Source of the DNA: Myxococcales bacterium
GTDB taxonomy: Bacteria > Myxococcota > Myxococcia > Myxococcales > JAJYLH01
Direction: 5' to 3'
Assembly: GCA_021787845.1 (NCBI GenBank)
Contig: JAJYLH010000002.1
Coordinates: 153,073 to 217,072 of the forward strand
DNA length: 64,000 nt
Shown here piece by piece: positions 18,872 to 25,703 of this stretch. The translations under genes were made by a program, and so were the position numbers. Under the pieces are notes generated by a model. The model did not search any database, was not told the DNA's origin, and saw nothing but the letters and a program-made list of their open reading frames with translations. Every line of letters starts with the position of its first letter. Within the stretch, counting starts at the first letter, position 1.

Positions 18872-19318
18872 TTAGCCCTTGTGGAGCTCGAGGCGCTGGG
18901 GCGCGAGCTCGAGCACCTCGACCGCCGCCTGGCTGGTCGTCGCCGCGTCGAACTCCGGCCCTTCCCAGCGCACCGGCCACGCGTCATAGCAGTTCCAGCG
19001 GGAGAGCTCCTGCCCAGCGTCGTCACAGATGACGATGCTGACGTTGCGCCGCTTGACCTTGCCGGAGGCCTTGGTGATCTCGTCGCGCCACTTCCAGAGC
19101 GCGTCGGTGTTCACGAAGCCCTTGCGCAGGGTGATGTTGCCGACCTTGGTCTGGCCGATGAGCTTGTGGACCTGACTGTTGTCCCCGCCCTCGCCGTACT
19201 CGAAGATCTCGGTCTCCACCTTCAGGCCCGAACAGGCGCGAAAGGCGCCCGCCTGAACGCCTTCGATCTCGACGCGGAAGTTGAACGAGTGCAGATGGTC
19301 GTACGCCCTGGCTGGCAT
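18872..19318 (-). CDS. eCIS inner tube protein 2 (phage T4 gp19 / Hcp-like)
   Basis: A 148-residue tube protein: 'HLHSFNFRVEIEGVQAGAFRACSGLKVETEIFEYGEGGDN', 'TKVGNITLRKGFVNTDALWKWRDEI', 'RNVSIVICDDAGQELSRWNCYDAWPVRWEGPEFDA'. These are hallmarks of the phage tail tube gp19 family, as in Afp1/5. The upstream portion of the frame is rejected; the start is MPARAYDHLHS. It pairs with the adjacent sheath 2. There are 55 bp to the next gene and a 282-bp leader upstream. Confidence 0.92.
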   Translation of the reverse strand: MPARAYDHLHSFNFRVEIEGVQAGAFRACSGLKVETEIFEYGEGGDNSQVHKLIGQTKVGNITLRKGFVNTDALWKWRDEITKASGKVKRRNVSIVICDDAGQELSRWNCYDAWPVRWEGPEFDAATTSQAAVEVLELAPQRLELHKG

Positions 19319-19588
19319 CGATTCTGTCCTCCGGCGAGGAAGGGTCCGTCGCCGCAACCCCTGGGAAACCCTCGCCCGCGCCACGAACCCGAAGGCCCGC
19401 GACGAGCGAGCAGACCGTCGAAAACCGCGGACGGTGGCTAGAGCGGCCCGGAGCTTACCACGTTTTTCGGAAAGTGGGGCGAGAGTTTTCGCACGACCGG
19501 CTCTCGGCCCGTGCCCGGCCCGCAAGCTCTGGATTCGAGCAATGATTCCGCGGGGTTGCACGATCGTCCGCGACAGGCTCCCGCCGAC

Positions 19589-19605
19589 AGAGAACAGCGT
19601 TCACC
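19589..19605 (-). promoter_or_regulatory. eCIS-dispersed 17-bp motif, copy 3 (before tube 2)
   Basis: AGAGAACAGCGTTCACC (plus-strand reading); on the coding strand GGTGAACGCTGTTCTCT. It shares 15 of 17 positions with copies upstream of the hub and tube 1. The TGA stop codon of sheath 2 lies inside it. It is roughly palindromic (GAAC-N3-GTTC). It is 271 bp upstream of the tube 2 start. It is probably a regulatory or RNA-processing site; binding is inferred. Confidence 0.55.
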
Positions 19606-20803
19606 CCGGTTGGGCGGGGGCAGCCGGCGCCGCCTCGGTCTTCTCGGCGGAAGCCTCCCGGGTCCACTGGTGGATGCGGACCACGATGAACTCGGCCGGC
19701 TTCACCGGGCTCACGCCGATCTCGACCGTCAGCTCGCCGGCGTCGCGGGCCTCGGGCGGGTTCGTCTCCTCGTCGCACTTGACGTAGTAGGCCTCTTCCG
19801 GGGCACTGCCGACGAGCGCGCCGCGCTGGTACTGCTGGAAGAGAAACGCCTCGATCGACCGAATCAGCGTCTTCCACAGGTCGGGGCCGTTGGGCTCGAA
19901 GACCACCCACTGGGCGAAGACCTCGATGCTCTTGCGCAGCATCAGGAAGAGGCGGCGGACGTTGATGTGGGTGAACGCCTGGTCCGAGCTCAAGGTGCGC
20001 GAGCCCCAGACCCTGAGGCCACGGGCGGGGAACGCGTGAATCGCGTTGATGCGGTGGTCGAAGAGGAAGTCGCGCTCGCGCTTGTGGACGAAGGTGTCGA
20101 CGTCGACGATGTCTTGGAGCGGCAGGTTCGCCGGGGCCCGGTGGACCCCGGTCTCCTCGTCGACCCGCGCGAAGAGGCCGGCGACGTGGCCCGAGGGTGG
20201 AATCGGCGGGCCCGCTTCCTCGCCCACCCGCGTGACAATCCATGGATAGTATAGTGCGGCATACGAGGTGTCGAAGCGCTTCCGCCACTCGACAGCGGCG
20301 TCGAGGTCCATCTTGGGCGGCGTGTCGAGAATCGCGAACCGGTCGTGCATCCGCTCGCAATGGTCGATGAGCGCGCGCTGGACGGCGTGGACCTGGTCGA
20401 GCGACTCGAACCCCAGCTCCTTGCCGTAGCAGGCCATCAGATCCGGAGCGACCACCAGGTCGACGTCGTCGACCCGCTCGAGGACCCGTAGGCCCCGCTC
20501 GGCCTTGGCGCCGATGAAGTCGTCCGGGCTCACCGTCCGGCCGTCGTCCGGGTTGACGTTGACGACGTAGGCCTTGGTCCCGCCGTTCTCGAAGAAACCG
20601 CGCACCGCCTGGGCGGTGACACCGCCGTCGTTGCCGAAAATCGAGACGAAACGCTCGAAGGAGTCGACCTTGACCGGCCGGTGCGGCTCGCCCGTCGCCG
20701 TCCGCCCCACGAAAGCGCAGGTGCCCATCGGCACCTCCGTCAGGGGGCGGAACCGCTCTCCCGCGCTTTCGATGTGGACGCCTGGCGTCTTGTACAGGCC
20801 CAT
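19601..20803 (-). CDS. eCIS contractile sheath protein 2
   Basis: A 400-residue sheath subunit: N-terminal 'YKTPGVHIESAGERFRPLTEVPMGTCAFVG', 'ALYYPWIVT', 'GLRVWGSRTLSSDQAFTHINVRRLFLMLRKSIEVFAQWVVFEPNG', and C-terminal 'YYVKCDEETNPPEARDAGELTVEIGVSPVKPAEFIVVRI'. These are diagnostic of phage tail sheath proteins. It is related to sheath 1 but lacks its Lys/Glu/Pro insertion. Contractile systems often carry two or more sheath paralogues that form different regions or baseplate collars. It ends in an Ala/Pro tail. It is followed by tube 2. Confidence 0.95.
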   Translation of the reverse strand: MGLYKTPGVHIESAGERFRPLTEVPMGTCAFVGRTATGEPHRPVKVDSFERFVSIFGNDGGVTAQAVRGFFENGGTKAYVVNVNPDDGRTVSPDDFIGAKAERGLRVLERVDDVDLVVAPDLMACYGKELGFESLDQVHAVQRALIDHCERMHDRFAILDTPPKMDLDAAVEWRKRFDTSYAALYYPWIVTRVGEEAGPPIPPSGHVAGLFARVDEETGVHRAPANLPLQDIVDVDTFVHKRERDFLFDHRINAIHAFPARGLRVWGSRTLSSDQAFTHINVRRLFLMLRKSIEVFAQWVVFEPNGPDLWKTLIRSIEAFLFQQYQRGALVGSAPEEAYYVKCDEETNPPEARDAGELTVEIGVSPVKPAEFIVVRIHQWTREASAEKTEAAPAAPAQPG

Positions 20804-20840
20804 CGCTCTCGTCCTCGGGAAGCGCCGCCGAAAAGAGGAG

Positions 20841-21077
20841 CTACTGCGGCTTCTTCGAGGCCTCGTTGATCTTCTTGTTGATCTCCGAGACCTCCTTGAT
20901 CCAGGTGTGCCGCTCCTGGTGTTCCATCTCCAGGATTTCGTCCAGCGGCCAGTGCAGGTGGTACGCGAGGTACGCTACCTCCCCGGTGAGCTTGTCCAGG
21001 GGGTAGCTTACGATTCCCCCACGGTGGCCGCCCCCGTTCCGATGTCGACCTGGAACTCCTGGCCGCAGGCGGGGCAC
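20841..21077 (-). CDS. Small eCIS protein, DUF6760-like (start uncertain)
   Basis: The core 'YPLDKLTGEVAYLAYHLHWPLDEILEMEHQERHTWIKEVSEINKKINE' matches the short DUF6760 proteins of eCIS and phage-tail clusters (from memory). They lie between the tail-assembly chaperone and tape-measure genes and are probably assembly factors. Relatives begin at the 'YP' position, but there is no ATG, GTG or TTG there. The only standard in-frame start (the end coordinate given) adds ~22 low-quality residues overlapping the previous gene by 70 nt. An ATC at 21014, preceded by GGGGG and overlapping the upstream TAA, is an alternative start. Confidence 0.7.
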   Translation of the reverse strand: MPRLRPGVPGRHRNGGGHRGGIVSYPLDKLTGEVAYLAYHLHWPLDEILEMEHQERHTWIKEVSEINKKINEASKKPQ

Positions 21078-21394
21078 TTCGCCTGGACGTTCGCGGTCCC
21101 GGTCTCGTTGATTTGCCGATAGAATTCCTGCAAATAGGACAGGTCGGCGCTGAAGAGGGCCTCGACCACGCCCGGATTGATCTCGGCGTCCTCCAGCTCG
21201 CCGAGCCGGGTGATCACCCGCGACAGCAGGATGATCACGAGGTAGGCCCGATTGTTCTTCACCCGGAAGTCCTGGAGGGGGATGATCTCGTCCTTGGCGG
21301 TGGCGAGGCGCATGGTGCCCTTCTTGTGCAGCGTCCCCTCGCCGTCGACGTAGCCCTTCGGGAGCGTGAACTCGAACTCGGTCTTGAAGGCCAT
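21008..21394 (-). CDS. eCIS tail-assembly protein with C-terminal zinc-ribbon half
   Basis: A 128-residue protein resembling phage tail-assembly chaperones (gp41-like): 'FEFTLPKGYVDGEGTLHKKGTMRLATAKDEIIPLQDFRVKNNRAYLVIILLSRVITRLGELEDAEINPGVVEALFSADLSYLQEFY'. It is followed by 'AKCPACGQEFQVDIG', a CPxC zinc-binding knuckle. In phages such proteins sit between tube and tape-measure genes and assist tube/tape assembly. This one lies between a tube-like gene and DUF6760. The start ATG gives MAFKTEFEF. Confidence 0.8.
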   Translation of the reverse strand: MAFKTEFEFTLPKGYVDGEGTLHKKGTMRLATAKDEIIPLQDFRVKNNRAYLVIILLSRVITRLGELEDAEINPGVVEALFSADLSYLQEFYRQINETGTANVQAKCPACGQEFQVDIGTGAATVGES

Positions 21395-21505
21395 GTCCTT
21401 TGTCGTCCTCTCAAGTAGGGGCGACGCCTCGAAAAAGGCATCGCCGAAGTTTGCGGCAGCCCCGCTCGAAAAACGAGGCGGTTTCGAAACGAGCGCGGCG
21501 GCATC

Positions 21506-21964
21506 TTAGCGCACGCGCTTGGGCGGGGAAGGGGGTTCTTCTTCGGGCTCGTCCGCCGCGGCCGCATAGCTCCAGCGCTCGACCGACAGCTCCAACTCGT
21601 CCACCGCGAACAGCTCGGCGTCCGAGAGCGGGGCGAGCCTGAGCTTGACCGGCCACGCCGCCTCGAACCGGTGACGCGCCACCGGCCGCCCGTCGTCGTC
21701 CAGCTCGACGAGCTGGACCTCCTTCGGCTCGACCGCGCCCTCCAGCGCCCGCGACAGCCACCGCGAGAGGTCCCGGGTGTTCGCGATGCCGTCCAAGAGC
21801 TTCGCCGGGGTGCGCAGGACCGCCGCCGCTCCCCCTTGGGTCTCCCCGGGAGCGCTCCTGGCCAGCACTTGCTCTCCGGGAGGGTCCATCGCGGCGAAGG
21901 CGCCCTGGACGAGCCCGTCCAGCTCGAGCCGAAAACGCCGGAACTTGAAGAGGTCGTCGGTCAC
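21506..21964 (-). CDS. Divergent tube-like protein (gp19-fold, third tube paralogue)
   Basis: A 152-residue protein with a GTG start. It keeps tube features ('FRRFRLELDGLVQGAFAAMDPP' at the start, 'EVQLVELDDDGRPVARHRFEAAWPVKLRL' and 'DELELSVERWSY' near the end) but has lost the central 'GN(I/V)TLKRG' strand. It carries 'LLDGIANTRDLSRWLSRALEG' instead and has an acidic/Pro tail. It probably forms a special ring at the end of the tube or next to the hub. A strong hairpin lies in the gap after tube 1. Confidence 0.75.
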   Translation of the reverse strand: MTDDLFKFRRFRLELDGLVQGAFAAMDPPGEQVLARSAPGETQGGAAAVLRTPAKLLDGIANTRDLSRWLSRALEGAVEPKEVQLVELDDDGRPVARHRFEAAWPVKLRLAPLSDAELFAVDELELSVERWSYAAAADEPEEEPPSPPKRVR

Positions 21965-22015
21965 TTGGGCGGCGACGGTAGCACGGAAGCGTCACGGCTC
22001 CTGGCCCCGAACGAA

Positions 22016-22047
22016 GAGCGGGCGCCCGGTTTCCCGGACGCCCGCTC
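22016..22047 (-). terminator. Intra-cluster hairpin after tube 1
   Basis: GAGCGGGCG-C-CCGG-TTTC-CCGG-A-CGCCCGCTC forms a near-perfect stem between the tube 1 stop and the divergent tube gene. On the coding strand it is followed by TTCGTTCGGG rather than a clean T tract. It is likely a partial terminator or 3'-end stabiliser, so abundant sheath/tube transcripts outnumber downstream minor components. Confidence 0.6.
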
Positions 22048-22068
22048 GACCTCAGGCGACGGTGGCCG

Positions 22069-22509
22069 CTAGGCCCGGTCGACGCGCTCCACGACGAACT
22101 CGATCTCCTCGACGATGTGCGTGTCGGACTGCGAGTTGTGGTCCGGCATCTTGTGCCGGCACGGCCACGCCTCGAAGAAGTTGTGCCGCATGATCTCCTT
22201 GCCCTCGCGGTCGAGCACGATGATGGAGCCGCTCTTGCGCTCCGTCTTGCCCTCGATCACGTTCTTGAACCACTTGGTGATCGAGTCATCGGAGATCTGC
22301 CCGCGCTTCATGATGATGTTCTTGTACTTCACCTTGCCCGGGCGCTTGCGGGTGGTGGGGTTGTCGCCGTCCTTGTACTCGATGATCTCGACCTCGGTCT
22401 CCAGCCCCGAGATCTCCTTGAACCCGCCGACGATGACCCCGTCGATCTCGAGCTTGAAATTATGGGCGGGCAGGTAGTCGCCGTTGTGCTTGGTCCTCTG
22501 TCGAATCAT
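22069..22509 (-). CDS. eCIS inner tube protein 1 (phage gp19 / Hcp-like)
   Basis: A 146-residue canonical tube protein: 'YLPAHNFKLEIDGVIVGGFKEISGLETEVEIIEYKDGDNPTTRKRPGKVKYKNIIMKRGQISDD', 'GSIIVLDREGKEIMRHNFFEAWPCRHKMPD', 'HIVEEIEFVVERVDRA'. It is the best-conserved tube paralogue here and likely the main tube subunit, pairing with sheath 1. It is preceded by a 296-bp intergenic region holding the shared motif and a stem-loop. The start is MIRQRTKHNG, with an upstream GGAGGA. Confidence 0.94.
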   Translation of the reverse strand: MIRQRTKHNGDYLPAHNFKLEIDGVIVGGFKEISGLETEVEIIEYKDGDNPTTRKRPGKVKYKNIIMKRGQISDDSITKWFKNVIEGKTERKSGSIIVLDREGKEIMRHNFFEAWPCRHKMPDHNSQSDTHIVEEIEFVVERVDRA

Positions 22510-22704
22510 CACGTCCTCCGAAAGGGGCGCCGCTCCTCGTGGCGCCGGTGATGCGGGAGCCGGTCTCCTCCGAACCGCTCGGTGGCCCGGGCCTCGCAAG
22601 GGTCGAATTCAAGCGCGGGCGCACGGTACCACGTGAGCCCTCGGGTTTTCCACCTCTTTTCGTTCTTTCGAATTGCTCAACGATTTCGAGCGCTTCCGCG
22701 CCAG

Positions 22705-22721
22705 AGAGAACGTCGTTCACC
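22705..22721 (-). promoter_or_regulatory. eCIS-dispersed 17-bp motif, copy 2 (before tube 1)
   Basis: AGAGAACGTCGTTCACC, with GAACGNCGTTC symmetry, 196 bp upstream of tube 1 in the sheath 1-tube 1 gap. The T-rich segment at 22653-22675 lies between it and the gene. It probably marks an internal promoter or its activator site. Confidence 0.55.
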
Positions 22722-22734
22722 TCTTGCGGACGAC

Positions 22735-22777
22735 CGCGCCCCGGTCGACGGCCAAGTCGCCGTTCGGCCGGGGCGCG
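22735..22777. terminator. Hairpin in the sheath 1-tube 1 gap
   Basis: CGCGCCCCGG (22735-22744) pairs with CCGGGGCGCG (22768-22777), with an inner GTCGACGGC...GCCG portion. It lies 29 bp downstream of the sheath 1 stop. No U tract follows. It may be a terminator for sheath 1 or an mRNA-stabilising stem. Confidence 0.5.
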
Positions 22778-22805
22778 TGGAGGGCAGGAGCGGTTCTACT
22801 CTAAG

Positions 22806-24053
22806 CTAGGACTTCTCCACCCCGGCCATCTGGCCGATGCGGAAGATCACGAACTCGGCGGGCTTGACCGGGGCGAGGCCGATCTCGCACACCATCTGGC
22901 CGGCGTCGACCACCTCGGGGGGGTTGGTCTCCTCGTCGCACTTGACGAAGAACGCCTCCTCGGCGGTCTTCCCCATCAGCGCTCCCGAGTTGTAGATGCG
23001 CAAGAGGAAGGCGGTGATGTTGCGCTTGACCCGCTTCCACAGGGTGAAGTCGTTCGGCTCGAACACCACCCACTGGGTGCCGATCTCGATCGACTGCTCG
23101 ACCATCAGGAACAGCCGGCGGACGTTGATGTAGCGCCAGGACGGGTCACTCGAGACGGTGCGGGCGCCCCACACCCGGATGCCGCGGTCACCCAGGTTGC
23201 GGATGCAGTTGATGCCGCGCGGGTTCAGGAAGTCCTGCTCCGGTTTCGAGATGCTGTAGCGCAACCCCAGGGCGCCGCGGACGATCTCGTTCGCCGGGGC
23301 CTTGTGCACCCCGCGCTCGGCGTCCGAGCGGGCGTAGATGCCGGCCATGTGGCCGCTGGGCGGGACGTAGATGTTCCCCTTCTCCGGGTCGTAGACCTGG
23401 ATCCAGGGGAAGTAGTAGGCGCCGTACTGCGAGTCGCGCGGCTTGGGCAGCTTGTTGATGCCGTCCCGGGTCAGCTCCTCGGGCGCGTCGAGAATCGCGA
23501 ACCGGTACTTCATGTTCTCGCAGTGCGAGAGCACCGCGTCCTGGATGGCGGGGTCCGTCTGGCCGGGCGCGCAGACCAGGCTGATCTCCGGGATGTCGTT
23601 GAACACGTTCAAGCCGGTGCGGCGGCCGGGGCCCTCATCCTTGCCGATGAACAACCCGGGGTTGACCTTCGCCGAGAGGGCGGGGAGCGCCGCCGGGGCG
23701 GGCGGGCCATCCTTCTTGCCCGGCTCCGGCTTCGCCGCCTTCTCCGGCTCCGCCTGCTTCTTCGCGAACTCCTCGGCGGTCATGGTCTTCTCCGCCACGT
23801 TGCAGATGAAGGCCTTGGTGCCGCCGTTGTTGAAGAAGCCGTAGACCGCGTGGGCCAGGTGGTTCGAGTGCTGGAAGTCCCCGAACAGCCGGGTGTACTG
23901 CGCCCAGTTGGTCACCAGGACCGGCTCGTTCGTCGGGCCCAGCATCGACTCGCCGATGAAGGCCGCGGTCGAAGTGCCGACCGCTTCGATCGGCTTGGAG
24001 CCGCGGTCGACTTCCTCGATGTAGACGCCCGGTGACAGATACGATGTCGCCAT
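22806..24053 (-). CDS. eCIS contractile sheath protein 1
   Basis: A 415-residue sheath subunit: 'YLSPGVYIEEVDRGSKPIEAVGTSTAAFIGES', 'FNNGGTKAFICNV', 'GIRVWGARTVSSDPSWRYINVRRLFLMVEQSIEIGTQWVVFEPND', 'FFVKCDEETNPPEVVDAGQMVCEIGLAPVKPAEFVIFRI'. Residues ~95-135 are a Lys/Glu/Pro-rich insertion absent from sheath 2, probably a surface-exposed loop. It is probably the main sheath, polymerising around tube 1. The upstream neighbour is the DUF4255 gene (154-bp gap). Confidence 0.95.
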   Translation of the reverse strand: MATSYLSPGVYIEEVDRGSKPIEAVGTSTAAFIGESMLGPTNEPVLVTNWAQYTRLFGDFQHSNHLAHAVYGFFNNGGTKAFICNVAEKTMTAEEFAKKQAEPEKAAKPEPGKKDGPPAPAALPALSAKVNPGLFIGKDEGPGRRTGLNVFNDIPEISLVCAPGQTDPAIQDAVLSHCENMKYRFAILDAPEELTRDGINKLPKPRDSQYGAYYFPWIQVYDPEKGNIYVPPSGHMAGIYARSDAERGVHKAPANEIVRGALGLRYSISKPEQDFLNPRGINCIRNLGDRGIRVWGARTVSSDPSWRYINVRRLFLMVEQSIEIGTQWVVFEPNDFTLWKRVKRNITAFLLRIYNSGALMGKTAEEAFFVKCDEETNPPEVVDAGQMVCEIGLAPVKPAEFVIFRIGQMAGVEKS

Positions 24054-24207
24054 TTCCTTTTCTCCTGGCGGGTGGAGAGCGCGCTAGGGAGGCGCTCTCG
24101 CGCGGAAGCTTGCCCGCCTTGTTGCCCGGCAATCCACGGCCGGGACTTGCCTCGCGGCTCTTGGGCCGCCGACCCCCATGGCCAGCGCCCGCCCGCGAAG
24201 ATCGAAA

Positions 24208-24903
24208 TCAGCTCCTCCCCTTCGCCGCCCTCGCCGCCGGGCGCCCACCTTCGGGGCTCCCCCCGACCGAGAGCGCTTGCTGCTCGGCGTCGGCGCTCCG
24301 CCCCTCCGGCGGCCGCAGCTTGTCGAACAGCTCGATGCTGCGCCTCTCCACCTTCCGGGTCCGGCGCAGCTCCCGATCCGGCAAGAGCGCCACCGCCACC
24401 CGATAGCCGGCGAGCGGATGGTGCGTCACCCCGAGGCTGCGCAACAGGCCCCGCTTCTTCCCCGCGGTGAAGCGGACATCGAGGTCGATCGGGATTTCTC
24501 CCTCCGAGAGGCTGCGCCCGAGCTTGAGCTCCTCCTTGAGCACCGGCCGCTCGAAGAATGCCTTCATCGCGAGGCCCAGGTTCGCTTGCTCCTCGAGAGC
24601 GGTCTTGCCACTCGCCGCGACCGCCACCCGCACCACGAGGAACAACGGCCGGCCGTAGAGAATGGTGTAGGTCCCGGTTTCGTCGGTCACGTCGCGCTGG
24701 CGCTCGTCCTGGTCCTGGCTGATCTCCGGGTCGAGCTCGTGGTCGTAGAGGTAGACGGCGACCTGGCTCTTCCTCCCGGCGAAGAACGCCGGGTCCGGCG
24801 GCCCCAGCACCACCTCGAGGTCGACCTTCTGCGCCTTCGCCTCCAGACGCACGAGGTTCCCCAGGCTCTCGGCCAAGTCCCTGAAGACCTCGTGGTGCGC
24901 CAT
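24208..24903 (-). CDS. eCIS DUF4255 / Pvc16-like tail-terminator protein
   Basis: A 231-residue protein: 'FRDLAESLGNLVRLEAKAQKVDLEVVLGPPDPAFFAGRKSQVAVYLYDHELDP', 'PLFLVVRVAVAASGKTALEEQANLGLAMKAFFERPVL', 'IPIDLDVRFTAGKKRGLLRSLGVTHHPLAGYRVAVALLP'. This matches the DUF4255 (Pvc16 N-terminal) family, thought to cap the distal end of the sheath-tube. The C-terminal ~60 residues are charged and variable. It heads the sheath/tube block. The start MAHHEVFRDL was chosen; the long upstream frame is unsupported. Confidence 0.85.
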   Translation of the reverse strand: MAHHEVFRDLAESLGNLVRLEAKAQKVDLEVVLGPPDPAFFAGRKSQVAVYLYDHELDPEISQDQDERQRDVTDETGTYTILYGRPLFLVVRVAVAASGKTALEEQANLGLAMKAFFERPVLKEELKLGRSLSEGEIPIDLDVRFTAGKKRGLLRSLGVTHHPLAGYRVAVALLPDRELRRTRKVERRSIELFDKLRPPEGRSADAEQQALSVGGSPEGGRPAARAAKGRS

Positions 24904-25703
24904 CCTGTTCCTTCCGAGCGAACGGCTTTCGAACGCGCCGACCAGAAGACGCGCGGCAAACGGTCCGCGCGCCCGATTCCCGAGTGGGGGCGTATTCGAG
25001 CCCGGCCCGCGCCGGCCTGTCAAGCCTGGGGCCGCCGAGCACTGGATTTCGGGAGAAAGACCGCCTCGACCCGGCCCGTCGGCGGCGCTGGATCGAGCGC
25101 GATGCGACGAGGCCACGGCGCGCACCTCCTGCCGCCACGACCGGTCAGCCGGAGCGCTGCCGGTGGGCGAATCACCACGCACGACCCGACCCGGCACCCA
25201 CCTTGAGTCGCCTTCAGCCTTTCGGGTGGTGTGCAGTAGCGCTACCGCTTGACACCGCGTCCCCCGGGAAGGAGCGCAGCCCGAGACCGCTCTCGTCCGC
25301 CGTGGACCGCACGAACGCCGACGTTCCGGAACCACGCGGCCGAAACCGAAAACGTCCCTCGTTTGCTTGTCGGGTCGACCGCATCTCGCTCGAATTCCCG
25401 ACCGCTCGTCCTTCCAAGACGTCATGAGCCGATGGCTCAACATGTGCGATGAAAAGGGCGGCGGCGCCAGGCCGCCGGCCTGACGTCGGGCCAGCGTCCC
25501 GCCCCCACCTTCTTCACGGCAGCGAAGTCGAAGGGCTGGCGGTTTTGGGCGTCACCGCGCTCGTCCCTCGGCTGCGCGCGGGACGAGCCGCATTTCCCGC
25601 GTGGCCTGGCGCGGCGAACCCGACACGCAGCCGCCCCACGACCTCGGGCTCGTCAGGCCGACAGCAATGCTGCCGCCCGGTGGACAGGGCGCCCGAGCGG
25701 CGG
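24904..25703. other. 800-bp gap inside the eCIS cluster, no supported gene
   Basis: The frames crossing this stretch are Arg/Gly/Pro-rich and lack family features. Composition is similar to the flanks. A promoter for the DUF4255-sheath block would be expected at the low-coordinate end; no clear sigma-54 GG-N10-GC site and no fourth copy of the dispersed 17-bp motif were seen. Confidence 0.45.

Noticed and set aside
13150..24903. Prophage or type VI secretion system interpretation of the tail genes
   Set aside because: No capsid, portal, terminase, integrase, lysis or TssB/TssC/ClpV-type genes are present; DUF4255, the LysM tube-initiator and DUF6760 fit an eCIS better.
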